Below are positions 36,714 to 45,995 of a stretch of DNA of 56,108 bases, in pieces; positions within the stretch are counted from its first letter, which is position 1; the number at the start of each line of letters is the position of its first letter. The notes under the pieces were generated by a model, which worked only from the letters and a program-made list of their open reading frames with translations, was not told where the DNA came from and ran no database searches. The DNA is from Bacteriovoracaceae bacterium. Its GTDB lineage: Bacteria; Bdellovibrionota; Bacteriovoracia; Bacteriovoracales; Bacteriovoracaceae. Location of the stretch: assembly GCA_023954635.1 (NCBI GenBank), contig JAGSHI010000006.1, positions 1-56,108 of the forward strand, written 5' to 3'. The translations under genes and the position numbers were made by a program.

Positions 36714-38129
36714 ATGAAAATTAAAACAGTGACATTGATCTTAGTGCTATTGTTTTCTCTCCAGAGTAAGGCCGGAGTTGATAGCGCATGGAAAAGTTTA
36801 ATCAATTCTAAGGGCTCTGTTGATTCATACCCTTCTATTGTTGAGAACCTTTTAAAAGAGGGACTCTATTTTACATCTCTTCCTTATATCAAAGAATACT
36901 TAACGGTTCATAAGGGAAAATATAATAAGAAGATGGATTACTTAATTGATGAAGTTGCAACTTATGTTGGTGTTAAACAGTTTGAAGTGTTACCTTCTCG
37001 GTTTTTAGAAAAATCTAGATCTCCAATGATTAAATATATCTTAGCGAAAAAACTGTTTAGAGTTGGAAAGTATAATAAAGTTTTGAATATGCTTAATGCT
37101 TCAATACCTGCAAATCATCCAGCTAAGCCATACGCTCTTCTATTGGAAGGATCTTCTTTTTCAATCCAAAAGAAATATAAATCAGCTATTTCATCATTTA
37201 AAGAATGTATTAAACAGTCTGAAGCAGGAATAAATAAACACAATGATAAGAATAGAAAAAGACAACTATCAATCAATAGAGACTATTGCGTTGTCGGAAT
37301 TTCAAGAACTCAGTTTGCAGATGGTAAATATGAAGAGGCAAACCTTAGTTATCTAGATCTTAAAAAGGGAAGCCATATTTGGCCTGAAATCTTGTTTGAA
37401 GAAGCCTGGAATGGTTTTTACTTAAGAGATTACAATAGAACGCTCGGAAAGCTAGTTACCTATAAAGCTCCAGTATTAAATTATGTTTTTAACCCTGAAG
37501 TTGAAATTCTACGAGCATTAACCTTCATGGAGCTGTGCCTTTGGGAAGATACTAAAAAAGTTGTTGATGTCTTTTATAAAAAATACCAAAAAAATCATCG
37601 ACAAGTAGTTAAGTTTTTAAAGAAACATAGAAAGGATTATAAATATTTCTATCTTATGGCCAAGTCATATAAAAATGGAAAAAAACCAGGAAACAATCTC
37701 CTTAAGAATATGGTTGATTTTGCAACTAAAGACCCTGCCTTTTTAGAGCTATATGACAATTTTCACAATGGTAGAAAAGAATTAGAATTTGTTCGAAAAA
37801 TGAAGAATAAATCCTTTGCCAGAATCTTGAATATCAATCTAAAAGAATCTCTTTTATTACATAGAAATCTTATCGGTGCTTATGTGAGAAAAAGTCTTCA
37901 TATGATGGCACGAATGGTTAATAAAACGATGCAAGACATGAGTTATATAAAACTAGAAGTTATTAGATATAAGAAAAGACAACTTTATCAACTGGCCAAT
38001 AATAGGTCCAGAGGTGATATTCGAAATCTACAACGGACTGATAAGCAGTACTTCTGGGACTTTAATGGAGAGTTCTGGGCAGATGAGTTGGGGGATTATG
38101 TATTTTCCCTAAAGTCGGAGTGTAAATAA
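36714..38129 (+). CDS. Exported TPR-like protein of the Glt-like cluster
   Basis: A signal peptide MKIKTVTLILVLLFSLQSKA leads a 471-residue helical protein. Repeats of TPR character are seen in the first half (MIKYILAKKLFRVGKYNKVLNMLNASIP, AKPYALLLEGSSFSIQKKYKSAISSFKECI, DYCVVGISRTQFADGKYEEANLSYLDL, EILFEEAWNGFYLRDYNRTLGKLVTY). The second half is a basic helical region that ends with QYFWDFNGEFWADELGDYVFSLKSEC. Position and layout suggest a periplasmic component similar to GltC. The identity with any one Myxococcus protein is not certain. Confidence 0.7.
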   Translation: MKIKTVTLILVLLFSLQSKAGVDSAWKSLINSKGSVDSYPSIVENLLKEGLYFTSLPYIKEYLTVHKGKYNKKMDYLIDEVATYVGVKQFEVLPSRFLEKSRSPMIKYILAKKLFRVGKYNKVLNMLNASIPANHPAKPYALLLEGSSFSIQKKYKSAISSFKECIKQSEAGINKHNDKNRKRQLSINRDYCVVGISRTQFADGKYEEANLSYLDLKKGSHIWPEILFEEAWNGFYLRDYNRTLGKLVTYKAPVLNYVFNPEVEILRALTFMELCLWEDTKKVVDVFYKKYQKNHRQVVKFLKKHRKDYKYFYLMAKSYKNGKKPGNNLLKNMVDFATKDPAFLELYDNFHNGRKELEFVRKMKNKSFARILNINLKESLLLHRNLIGAYVRKSLHMMARMVNKTMQDMSYIKLEVIRYKKRQLYQLANNRSRGDIRNLQRTDKQYFWDFNGEFWADELGDYVFSLKSECK

Positions 38130-38131
38130 CC

Positions 38132-41014
38132 ATGAGTGGCAAAAAGATTTTTATATTAGCATTTTTGTTTTTTTCTTTTGCTTCAATAGCAACTGCCAAT
38201 GTGTCTCAAAGACGATCTGCTCTTATTGCAGTTATTAATGAAGAGTTAAAAGAAATTACAAGATTAAATAAGCAAACTCGAAGTGGTAATCCTCGATTAT
38301 TGTTGAGAATGGCAGAACTTTTACTCGAAAAAGCAAGACATATAAAAGAGCAAGAGAATGAAAAATATTTAAGTTTATCCTCTAAGAAGAGAAGAAGAGT
38401 TTCAAAAGCTCGTTACTTTAAAAACTCTAATAAATTCTTTTCACAGGCCCAGAAAACTTGCCTTTTCATTTTAAAGAGACACAAAAGGTTCAAAGATAAG
38501 GGTCATGTCTATTATATTTTGGCGTACAACGCAAAAGAATTTCAACAACATAAAAAATCGAAGAGATATTTTAAGTATGCTATCAAGAACTCCAGACGTG
38601 GCGGTGAAGTAAACTCAAAGTCAAAGCTTGCGTTAGCAGAAATTTATTATAATGAGCAAAGATATTCAAAAGCGATTCCTCTCTATCTACAATCCCTTAA
38701 GAAGATTGATGATAAGTGGTATACAAAGGACACATTTAATCTCGCTTGGTGTTACTTTCGAGTCAAAAAAATTAAAACAGCAATTTCATTAATGAAAAAG
38801 GTTTACGCTAAAAGTAAAAATTCAAAATATGTAGATATGAGTCAGCAAGTTGAACGTGATATTGCATACTTTTATACAGAGGATGGAAACACTAAGCAGG
38901 CCATCGCATTTTATAAGAAACGTGGTGGAGATATTTCTAAAAACCTTCTTAAGGTTTCTGCTTATTTAATTAATCAAGGGAAATTTGCAGCTGCAGAGAA
39001 AACATTAACAGAGACGTTAAAATTTAAAAATTCAGAGGTTTTATTAGTCAAGATCCATTATCAATTGATGAACTTATATGATCGCTTTGGAAAGTATGGA
39101 AAACATTTAAAATCATCTAAACTTCTATTTTCATATCATCAAAAGGGAATGTTGGATAAAAACCAAGTTGAATCTTTAAAGTATAATGTTCAAAAGATGG
39201 CCGCTCTTTTACAAAAACAAGCCGCTGCAAAAAGATATGAAACTCAGCCTGCCATAAGAAAAAGAAAAGCAAAACAAGCAGAATCTTATTTTGGAATTCT
39301 TGCAAACCTTAATCCTTCGAGAGGTTTCTTGGCTAACTTTCATGCAGCAGAAACAAACTTTGCAGCAAAAAACTTTAACAGAGCTGCTCAACTTTATGCT
39401 CAGTCATATAATGAAGCAGGCGTAGCAGGTAGCAAAAGAATAGTAAAATTGTCCCTTAATGGTTTAATGGCCAGTTTGGGTTCCAAAGGTGTTTCTAAGG
39501 CAACAAAGGAGAGGTATCTTGAGTCAGCCTATTTGGCGACAATTAAAGAAGAACCATCCTCTAAGAAAGCATATAAGATTTATCAACGGCTCTTTACTTC
39601 ATATATGGATAAAAAAGATGTTCCAAATGCTGAAAAAACCCTATTGAAATTTAAGAAAAATTTTCCAAAGGATTACAAAACTCAAGAAGCGATGCTTGCA
39701 AGAATTATGGAGCATTATAAAAAAGATAATGATGAAGGCATGATTAAGCATTATGTCCAAAGAATTAATCGTGGTGAGTTTAAAGTCTCTAAAAAATATG
39801 CCAAGAAACTGAAGATGCTACTTTTAACAATGCAGTTTGATGATGTAGAGAAGTTAAATAGTACAGGTGATAAAAAACAAGCGCTCATTGGCTATGTTGA
39901 AATCTACAAAGCTTCAGAGTCATCAAAAGATGCTAGAAAGAATGCCGCTTATAATATTGCAACTCTCTTTTATCAACTTGGTGATGCTGAGAGAACATAT
40001 AAGTGGGCTAAGGAATCGTTAAATCTTATGAAGTCTAGAGACGTCAGTCGATTTGAGTCATCGTTTCTTGCCATGGCAACAGATATATTTGGAAAAAGAA
40101 GATATAAAGAAGCAGGGAGCTTGAATTCCATTCTTCTCAATAAGGTCTGTAGACGGAGATCTCGTAATAAAAAAAGTTTCTTCAAAAACGCCCATGTGAT
40201 TTTCTTGGCAGACGGAAACTTGGCGGCAGCTAAAAACATAGTCGCAAAAGGGAAGAGATGTAAAATTCCGGCACGGACTATTAGGGAAGGAAATATCGAT
40301 CTTATTAAATACATGACCACAAAGAAAAAATGGGGTCAATTAAAAGACTTAATTGAAAAAGTTAAAAAGGATAGTCGAATTCAGGTTCATCTCATTCATC
40401 CAATGGCTGAATTGAGTGATGCTTTAAAGCAAACAGGTAGAATGGATGATGCTAAAAAAGTTGAAGTTGATTTACTTAGTTACTATCGGAAAAACAAGTC
40501 TAGAAAGAATGACATACCTCTAGAAGGATTAGATGCTGTAGCTGATATCAAAATGAAAAGCTTAAGAATCGAGGCTACAAACCTGAGTAGCATTAAATTA
40601 AGATTTCCCGAAAAACTCTATAATCAGTCCCTAAAAGCAAAATTTTCACAGCTAGATAAAGTTACTTCAAAAGCGTTGGGAATCTTAAGTATTGGTTCTG
40701 GGAGAGGGATTGTTTCGGCTTATAAGCACTTAGTGGAGTCTTATGATGGACTTGGAGCAGAAATAAGAGGATTTACCCCAGAAGGGAAGTCCGCAAGTTA
40801 TATAAAATCATTTAAGAAAAGTATGGTCGATTTGACTAGGCCAATTCTATTAAAGGCCCAAGAATTTCGAAAAGAGGCAAGAAGCCAAATACTTGGAAGT
40901 AAGATTTTGAGCTTAAATAATAATTTCTTTTTACAAGAGAAACCATTACCGATTCCTGTGATGCACTTTTATTCAAGGGGCGCAGTTCTTATGGATAGAG
41001 GAGGTAAGAGATGA
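38132..41014 (+). CDS. Large exported TPR-repeat protein of the Glt-like cluster
   Basis: A signal peptide (MSGKKIFILAFLFFSFASIATA) precedes 930 residues of helical repeats. TPR-like units are visible as KSKLALAEIYYNEQRYSKAIPLYLQSLKKI, DTFNLAWCYFRVKKIKTAISLMKKVYAKS, ERDIAYFYTEDGNTKQAIAFYKKRG, LLKVSAYLINQGKFAAAEKTLTETL and RKNAAYNIATLFYQLGDAERTYKWAKESL. The protein is Lys/Arg-rich. Large TPR periplasmic proteins of this kind (AgmK/GltI-like) belong to the gliding complex in Myxococcus. It starts 3 bases after the previous stop and overlaps the next start (ATGA). Confidence 0.75.
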   Translation: MSGKKIFILAFLFFSFASIATANVSQRRSALIAVINEELKEITRLNKQTRSGNPRLLLRMAELLLEKARHIKEQENEKYLSLSSKKRRRVSKARYFKNSNKFFSQAQKTCLFILKRHKRFKDKGHVYYILAYNAKEFQQHKKSKRYFKYAIKNSRRGGEVNSKSKLALAEIYYNEQRYSKAIPLYLQSLKKIDDKWYTKDTFNLAWCYFRVKKIKTAISLMKKVYAKSKNSKYVDMSQQVERDIAYFYTEDGNTKQAIAFYKKRGGDISKNLLKVSAYLINQGKFAAAEKTLTETLKFKNSEVLLVKIHYQLMNLYDRFGKYGKHLKSSKLLFSYHQKGMLDKNQVESLKYNVQKMAALLQKQAAAKRYETQPAIRKRKAKQAESYFGILANLNPSRGFLANFHAAETNFAAKNFNRAAQLYAQSYNEAGVAGSKRIVKLSLNGLMASLGSKGVSKATKERYLESAYLATIKEEPSSKKAYKIYQRLFTSYMDKKDVPNAEKTLLKFKKNFPKDYKTQEAMLARIMEHYKKDNDEGMIKHYVQRINRGEFKVSKKYAKKLKMLLLTMQFDDVEKLNSTGDKKQALIGYVEIYKASESSKDARKNAAYNIATLFYQLGDAERTYKWAKESLNLMKSRDVSRFESSFLAMATDIFGKRRYKEAGSLNSILLNKVCRRRSRNKKSFFKNAHVIFLADGNLAAAKNIVAKGKRCKIPARTIREGNIDLIKYMTTKKKWGQLKDLIEKVKKDSRIQVHLIHPMAELSDALKQTGRMDDAKKVEVDLLSYYRKNKSRKNDIPLEGLDAVADIKMKSLRIEATNLSSIKLRFPEKLYNQSLKAKFSQLDKVTSKALGILSIGSGRGIVSAYKHLVESYDGLGAEIRGFTPEGKSASYIKSFKKSMVDLTRPILLKAQEFRKEARSQILGSKILSLNNNFFLQEKPLPIPVMHFYSRGAVLMDRGGKR

Positions 41015-41919
41015 AGAGACTCTTTCCTATAATCACAATATTACTTCTTTTAACTTCATGTGGTTCAACTGATAAGAAAGAAAGTAACTCAGGTCAAAAC
41101 CAGGAATTTTCTTGGATTGAAAATAATGATTTTCAAACAGAGAAAGCTATCAAATATGAAGAAGAGTCGGATTTATTTTTTGGTGGGGATAGCGATTATG
41201 ACAGTCTCTCTACTGAATCAATCGCAAGAATGCCTGACTTTAAACTAGAAGCAGTTGCAACAAGTACAGATAGTATTGGGAAAATCGCAGGACTTTGTTA
41301 TCAAAGAAAGTTTAGTGAAGCATCTCAAGTGATGGACGCTCTTTTTAAGAAGTATAAAAAACATCCAGGCTATTGGAATCAAGTAGGGACCTGCTTTTTC
41401 CTTCAAGGAAATATGAGGGGCGCACTTCTTTATTATAATAAATCATTAGGGTTCAATAAAAACTACGCTCCACCAATTAACAACTTAGGGGTTATATATC
41501 AAAGAGAGGGTCGTGAACAAAAGGCTTTACTTGCTTTTAAAAGAGCGAGTGAACTCAATTCGTTTTCTTTGACGCCTATTTTTAATTTGAGTCAAATGTA
41601 TTTGAAATATGGATTTACCCAAAAAGCGAGAGCACTTTTGAGTGCACTTTTAAAGAAAAACTCAAAAGATGTGGATGTTATTAACTCCTTGGCTGTTAGT
41701 TACTTAATGGAAAGTGATGCTAATAAAGCTTTACCGTACTATGAAAAATTATCAAGAGATAAGCTCAGTCGATACGATATTGGAATTAATTACGCATATA
41801 CATTAAAACTCGCTGGAAAAGCAAGTGATGCAAAGTCTGTATTTAACAGAATAAATACGGCAAAACTTGGTGACTCCTCAGACTATTACCAAAAAGTTAA
41901 GAAGTACTTGGAGAAATAA
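41011..41919 (+). CDS. TPR lipoprotein of the Glt-like cluster (AglT/GltE-like)
   Basis: Lipobox LLTSC (Cys17) with following GSTDKK marks a lipoprotein; Gly at +2 fits outer-membrane sorting. TPR units follow at about 90-280: YWNQVGTCFFLQGNMRGALLYYNKSLGFN, APPINNLGVIYQREGREQKALLAFKRASELN, LTPIFNLSQMYLKYGFTQKARALLSALLKKN, VDVINSLAVSYLMESDANKALPYYEKL. AglT/GltE of Myxococcus is likewise a TPR protein in the same gene neighbourhood. 302 residues, coupled to the preceding gene by ATGA and abutting the next. Confidence 0.75.
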   Translation: MKRLFPIITILLLLTSCGSTDKKESNSGQNQEFSWIENNDFQTEKAIKYEEESDLFFGGDSDYDSLSTESIARMPDFKLEAVATSTDSIGKIAGLCYQRKFSEASQVMDALFKKYKKHPGYWNQVGTCFFLQGNMRGALLYYNKSLGFNKNYAPPINNLGVIYQREGREQKALLAFKRASELNSFSLTPIFNLSQMYLKYGFTQKARALLSALLKKNSKDVDVINSLAVSYLMESDANKALPYYEKLSRDKLSRYDIGINYAYTLKLAGKASDAKSVFNRINTAKLGDSSDYYQKVKKYLEK

Positions 41920-42198
41920 ATGAAGTTTTTAATTTTAGTCTTATTGATGATTAGCTTTAGTGTGCTTGCCGCCTCGGGTAAAAGGTCCGGAGTTATAATC
42001 GATGAGAAAAATAGAATTAAATATAAATATAAAAAATATCAAAAGTTTGATTTCGAAGACATGGTTATTGAGGGGGAAACAGGAAGTCCTGGAGACCTTT
42101 CTATTGTACCGAGATATCAAACAAGATTTAAAAATAGATTACCATATAGAAAAAACTTTAATGCCGAAATCAGAAAGGGTGTCGAAAGAATTCGGTAA
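41920..42198 (+). CDS. Small exported protein of the Glt-like cluster
   Basis: A 92-residue protein with signal peptide MKFLILVLLMISFSVLA. The mature part is very basic at first (KNRIKYKYKKYQKFD), then has an acidic-hydrophobic stretch DFEDMVIEGETGSPGDLSIVPRYQTRFKN and a basic end. Short proteins with an xFEDxxIEGE-like core occur next to AglT-type genes in Bdellovibrio and myxobacteria (from memory, not searched). It may be a periplasmic adaptor. ATG directly after the preceding stop; the next gene starts 11 bases later. Confidence 0.7.
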   Translation: MKFLILVLLMISFSVLAASGKRSGVIIDEKNRIKYKYKKYQKFDFEDMVIEGETGSPGDLSIVPRYQTRFKNRLPYRKNFNAEIRKGVERIR

Positions 42199-42209
42199 AA
42201 GAGGAAGAC

Positions 42210-44198
42210 GTGGAAAAGTCAGTAGGCAGGGAAGCCTCACTTTTTGAATTAATGCCAAGGACGGTTGAAGGTAAAGGAATAGTACTTTACAAAAAACGAG
42301 TAATGGTCGGAAGCTCTGATGCTTGCGATGTCGTCATAAATCAACCTGATGTGAGTGCAATTCATGCAGTTGTAGAGCTTACCCCAAATGGATTCAAATT
42401 ATTCGATATGAATAGTGAGTTAGGCTCATTTGTTAATGGAAAGAAGCTAGTTGCCTCATCGTTTGTTGTCGGAGATGTCTTAACATTTGGTCGACAAGAA
42501 TTTGAGTTTCGAAAATATAATCCGGTAGACTTTCCTCCGGTTTTAGACATGCTAGACCCTGCGCTACCACCTAAAGTTGCCAAAGGTCCAAAAAAAATAC
42601 CAACGTTACCATCTCAATCTCCAAGCGTTGATACTGGAATGGAAGAAGAGCTTCCAAGAGTAGAGTACCCACTAGCACAAGACCCCAAAGCAGAATTTAG
42701 TGAATACATTTTTGAAGATGTAGAAACTCTTTATCCTATTTTTAACTATGAAGTTGATTCAGGCTCAGTTGAAGTTATTATTTTATTTAAGTCTAGAGTT
42801 TACTCTGTGGATTACCTTCCAGGACAAAAAGGAATATATAAATTAGTAGGAAGTACTCCGAAAGAAAGAGATATTGAATACGCCTATCTTGGAAAAGATG
42901 AAAAAGTTGACTTCATTAAAGTCGAAAATAATGAAGTATATGTACAGCCATTATTTGGCTATGAAATGCTTTCCCTAACAGATGAGAGAACAACACCTAC
43001 ATCGACAGAACAAGTTGTTCTTGGTGTCGATGATATATTACGTTTTGATAAAGGTGATATTCAGATATTCGTAAGACAAACGGCATCTCCTCCAAAAGTT
43101 GCTCCAGCTCCCATCTTCAGAAGAGATAAGGAATTTCGAAAGTATTTACTTTTGATGTTTATGCTTGTTTTTGCTTTCTTGGGCTCGATGAGTTTTCTGG
43201 AAGTTGATGAAGAATTAGAAAAAGAAAAAGTTCCTGAAAGAATTGCTACGATTCTTTATCAAAAGAAATTAACAGTTAATAAAAAGGTGATTGTTGATAA
43301 AACAAAAACGAAGCCAAAACCAAAAATAAAAAAGACCCCTAAGAAAAAAGTTTCGAAAACTCCTCCAAAGGATAAAACGAAAAAAATAACGAAAGCAACC
43401 AAGGTCGCTCAATCAGGCAAGAAGGGAAGCAAAACGGCTAAAAAGGTTGGTAAAGTTAAAAAAGCAAGTCCAAACAAAGGGCCGAAAAATACTAAAACTA
43501 CTCGTGTAAGGCCAACGACAAAATCTAATAAAAAGGGTGGAAAGCGTTCCAAATCGATTGGTAAACGGGCGTCATCTCGAATCTCAAAAAGTAAAGGTCG
43601 CGTGGATACTTACAAGTCTTTCGATTTTAAATCTACCGTTAGTTCTTTATTAACTAAGGGTGGAAGTACAAAAAGTGCTAGGGCCGCAGACTCTGGATCT
43701 CGTGCAAACTTATCTGATTCAGGATCGACCATGGGCGAATCAGCAACAGTACGAATGGCCAAAAATACAAAAAATGTTGGTGACCTAACAGGAGATACAA
43801 AAGGTGTTCTTGATTCCTCTAAAGGAGTTGAGGGTCTAGTGAAGAAAAACAAAATGTTTTTTGCAGGACTTCCGTATAAAACTGTTCACCTCGGTGGGAT
43901 GGACCCAGATATTATTAGAAGAATTCTTTTAGAACACCTTCCTCAATTTAGATATTGCTATCAAAAAGAACTTGATAGATCTTCGGCCGCATTTAATGGT
44001 GTTGTGAAGTTAGACTTCATTATTGGAGCTAGCGGGCATGTAACAAAGGCCGGTGTCGAGACAGTTTCTAGTCGACTACCTGGAAAAGTAAAAGGTTGTG
44101 TTGTTAATGTTCTCAAAGGGATAAAGTTCCCAGAACCTCTTGGCGGAGGAGTAGTGGAAGTCTCTCAACCAATGAATTTTTACCCTAGAAAAGGGTAA
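42210..44198 (+). CDS. FHA domain / single TM / TonB-like C-terminal protein (GltG-like)
   Basis: Modular transmembrane protein. Residues about 25-105 are an FHA domain with MVGSSDACDVVINQPDVSAIHAVVEL and GSFVNGKKL, expected to bind phosphothreonine in the cytosol. A single membrane segment, KYLLLMFMLVFAFLGSMSFL, lies near 312-330. A long Lys/Pro/Thr linker (KPKPKIKKTPKKK and on to about 460), TonB-like, can span the periplasm. The C-terminal 95 residues (IRRILLEHLPQFRYCYQKELD...NGVVKLDFIIGASGHVTKAGV...KGCVVNVLKGIKFPEPLGGGVVEVSQPMNF) match the AgmX/PglI C-terminal, TonB-like domain. GTG start with SD GAGGAAG. GltG and GltJ of Myxococcus have this plan. Confidence 0.85.
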   Translation: MEKSVGREASLFELMPRTVEGKGIVLYKKRVMVGSSDACDVVINQPDVSAIHAVVELTPNGFKLFDMNSELGSFVNGKKLVASSFVVGDVLTFGRQEFEFRKYNPVDFPPVLDMLDPALPPKVAKGPKKIPTLPSQSPSVDTGMEEELPRVEYPLAQDPKAEFSEYIFEDVETLYPIFNYEVDSGSVEVIILFKSRVYSVDYLPGQKGIYKLVGSTPKERDIEYAYLGKDEKVDFIKVENNEVYVQPLFGYEMLSLTDERTTPTSTEQVVLGVDDILRFDKGDIQIFVRQTASPPKVAPAPIFRRDKEFRKYLLLMFMLVFAFLGSMSFLEVDEELEKEKVPERIATILYQKKLTVNKKVIVDKTKTKPKPKIKKTPKKKVSKTPPKDKTKKITKATKVAQSGKKGSKTAKKVGKVKKASPNKGPKNTKTTRVRPTTKSNKKGGKRSKSIGKRASSRISKSKGRVDTYKSFDFKSTVSSLLTKGGSTKSARAADSGSRANLSDSGSTMGESATVRMAKNTKNVGDLTGDTKGVLDSSKGVEGLVKKNKMFFAGLPYKTVHLGGMDPDIIRRILLEHLPQFRYCYQKELDRSSAAFNGVVKLDFIIGASGHVTKAGVETVSSRLPGKVKGCVVNVLKGIKFPEPLGGGVVEVSQPMNFYPRKG

Positions 44199-44246
44199 AT
44201 AGTAAATATTTATAAAATCTGCCAACCAATTGTGCATTTCATCCCT

Positions 44247-44272
44247 AAGGCCTTGCTATTTTGTAGGGCCTT
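44247..44272 (+). terminator. Weak terminator-like hairpin after the Glt-like operon
   Basis: AAGGCC (44247-44252) pairs with GGCCTT (44267-44272) over a 14-base loop; an alternative CCCTA/TAGGG helix (44243-44247 with 44264-44268) overlaps it. Only a TTTAT run follows. It lies between the FHA gene and the promoter of the next gene. Confidence 0.3.
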
Positions 44273-44314
44273 TATCTACCTAAGTATCTGATTTTTCAAC
44301 TATATGAATTTCTT

Positions 44315-44343
44315 TTTAGTCCTATTTTGATTTGGCCTTATAA
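44315..44343 (+). promoter_or_regulatory. Promoter of the 44364 membrane-protein gene
   Basis: A perfect -10 TATAAT at 44338-44343 has only a poor -35 (TTAGTC, 44315-44320) 17 bases before it. The start would fall near 44350, leaving a very short leader with SD AAGGAG (44351-44356) before ATG 44364. Confidence 0.5.
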
Positions 44344-44363
44344 TATTTAACAAGGAGCAACAA

Positions 44364-44909
44364 ATGAGACTTTTGATCAATTCTGGGATCAGTCCATTAA
44401 AATTAATACTCGTAATCCTCTTTTTCATTCTGGGATTAGGTGAGTTCTATGATGGTGTCTACGACGTTGGAGACTACGCCGTTCCGTTGCTACTTTGTTT
44501 AATGCTCAATGATGTTTACATGAATATAAAACGTCTAAAGGAAAATCCAGGATTAGTACCAAAACAAAAACCAGAAGTCGTAAAAAAGCCCAAATTTGAG
44601 AGACTAAAATTAATGTTCAAGGATGTTTGGTACTCAGGTTCGTCTAAAGATATGAAAACCAATGAAAAGGCCTTGAAGATTATTATGAACAATATCTTCT
44701 TTATCCTTTTTCTAAGTCCCATCTTCATGGAATTTTTTGGAATTGAGTATGTCATTAAAACAGATGTATTTAAGATAGGGGTTATTGTCTGGTCTGGTGC
44801 ATTTATGGGTGTCAGTATTGTGGACTTTAGGAAATCTCTAAAAATAACAAAGTTAATCTACTGTAATCTCGCTTTCTTTATTCTTGTAGGAAGTCTTTTA
44901 ATTCTCTAG
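44364..44909 (+). CDS. Integral membrane protein of unknown function
   Basis: No family recognised. The 181 residues hold about five membrane segments (LKLILVILFFILGLGEF, YAVPLLLCLMLNDVYM, IIMNNIFFILFLSPIFMEFFG, FKIGVIVWSGAFMGVSIV, LIYCNLAFFILVGSLLIL). A basic cytosolic loop (about residues 58-100, KQKPEVVKKPKFERLKLMFKD) lies between the second and third. It has its own promoter and strong SD (AAGGAG) and sits between the two halves of the Glt/Agl cluster, ending 10 bases from the convergent aglS-like stop. A role in the machine is possible but only by location. Confidence 0.65.
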   Translation: MRLLINSGISPLKLILVILFFILGLGEFYDGVYDVGDYAVPLLLCLMLNDVYMNIKRLKENPGLVPKQKPEVVKKPKFERLKLMFKDVWYSGSSKDMKTNEKALKIIMNNIFFILFLSPIFMEFFGIEYVIKTDVFKIGVIVWSGAFMGVSIVDFRKSLKITKLIYCNLAFFILVGSLLIL

Positions 44910-44919
44910 ACAGTACTTC

Positions 44920-45441
44920 CTACTCTTCTCCCAAAACCACAAATTTATACTTTTTGAAACCTGCCTCTGCACAGGTGAACATCACTTTTTTGATAAAGCT
45001 ATACTTCATAGATTTATCAATAATAAGATTTACCATTCCAGAGAACTTTTGTGCGCCTTTAGCAGACTTTTGGATTCTTTCAATCGTATTCTTTTTAGTT
45101 ACGAGTTCATTGTATAGTGGAATAATTCTTCTTCTTCCTCTGTCTAATATTCGACGAGGGTATTTATTCATTTCATCAACAGTTAATATTTTTCTATCGT
45201 CTACCCATACAGTATCAGGGGAGATCTGAATGTTAACACCGGTTGAGTTGATCTCAACAGATTGAGAAACAGGTAATAACACGCCCTTTGGGACGTTTAA
45301 AACGATCCCACTAGAATTGTAACTCTTCAATAAGAAAACGAGCATAATAACAAGGATGTCTAATAAACTTGTGATATCAAGATCTATTGGATCCTTCTTC
45401 CTTCGCTTTCCTCTGTGTCGTATTGATCTTTGTGTTCTCAT
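44920..45441 (-). CDS. TolR/ExbD-like motor subunit (AglS-like)
   Basis: One of two TolR-type proteins of a proton-driven motor. A basic N-terminus (MRTQRSIRHRGKRRKKD) precedes the single membrane helix LDITSLLDILVIMLVFLLKSY, whose Asp28 corresponds to the proton-carrying Asp of ExbD/TolR. A periplasmic domain follows, ending in MVNLIIDKSMKYSFIKKVMFTCAEAGFKKYKFVVLGEE, the usual ExbD C-terminal strand-helix-strand. I start at ATG 45441, 7 bases after the previous stop; an open frame further upstream would overlap it. 173 residues. Third gene of the minus-strand motor operon. Confidence 0.85.
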   Translation of the reverse strand: MRTQRSIRHRGKRRKKDPIDLDITSLLDILVIMLVFLLKSYNSSGIVLNVPKGVLLPVSQSVEINSTGVNIQISPDTVWVDDRKILTVDEMNKYPRRILDRGRRRIIPLYNELVTKKNTIERIQKSAKGAQKFSGMVNLIIDKSMKYSFIKKVMFTCAEAGFKKYKFVVLGEE

Positions 45442-45448
45442 ATATTTC

Positions 45449-45982
45449 TCAGCTTTGGATATTACCAAAAACAATATTACTAAAAAGTTGTCTGACTTTA
45501 GTATCCACACCGTCTTTCTTATCTTTTATGAAAAGAGCTTCATCAGTTTTTCTAAACATTCGAACCGCATCCATTACTTGAATTAGTTTTTCATAGTTAA
45601 CATCAATTCTTGGTTCAAAAATAATTGTTCTTTCTGAAAGAAATGATTTCTTTATTCTAATGAGTCTCGTCCGTAAGGATAGAAGGTCATAGTCACCATT
45701 TTGATCTTTTCCGAATGTTCCGATTGTTTTTGCAGGAACTCCTCTTTTAAGAATCAACCCGTCTTTTTCAAATATAAGAGTAAGAGCAAGGGGTTTCTTA
45801 TTAGAAGTTGGTGGACTTGATTCTGAAACGATCGGCACATCACTAGGAATTTCATATATCTTTATGAAACTAGCAGACATTAAAAGAAAAAAGATAAAGA
45901 TAAAAACAGCATCAAGAATAGGGATTAAATTTGGTCCCTTTGCTTGCGTTCTATGTTTTCTTCTACTTGGTACTCGATACAC
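45449..45982 (-). CDS. TolR/ExbD-like motor subunit (AglQ-like)
   Basis: Second TolR-type protein. The single membrane helix PNLIPILDAVFIFIFFLLMSASF carries Asp24, the expected proton-binding residue. The periplasmic region includes LALTLIFEKDGLILKRGVPAK and RTIIFEPRIDVNYEKLIQVMDAVRMFRKTDEALF. I choose GTG 45982 because SD TGGGGTG lies 6-7 bases upstream and the protein then starts with a short basic tail; a TTG at 46024 would overlap the previous gene by 29 bases. 177 residues. Two different TolR partners beside one TolQ is the arrangement of Myxococcus aglRQS. Confidence 0.85.
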   Translation of the reverse strand: MYRVPSRRKHRTQAKGPNLIPILDAVFIFIFFLLMSASFIKIYEIPSDVPIVSESSPPTSNKKPLALTLIFEKDGLILKRGVPAKTIGTFGKDQNGDYDLLSLRTRLIRIKKSFLSERTIIFEPRIDVNYEKLIQVMDAVRMFRKTDEALFIKDKKDGVDTKVRQLFSNIVFGNIQS

Positions 45983-45995
45983 TATTACACCCCAA

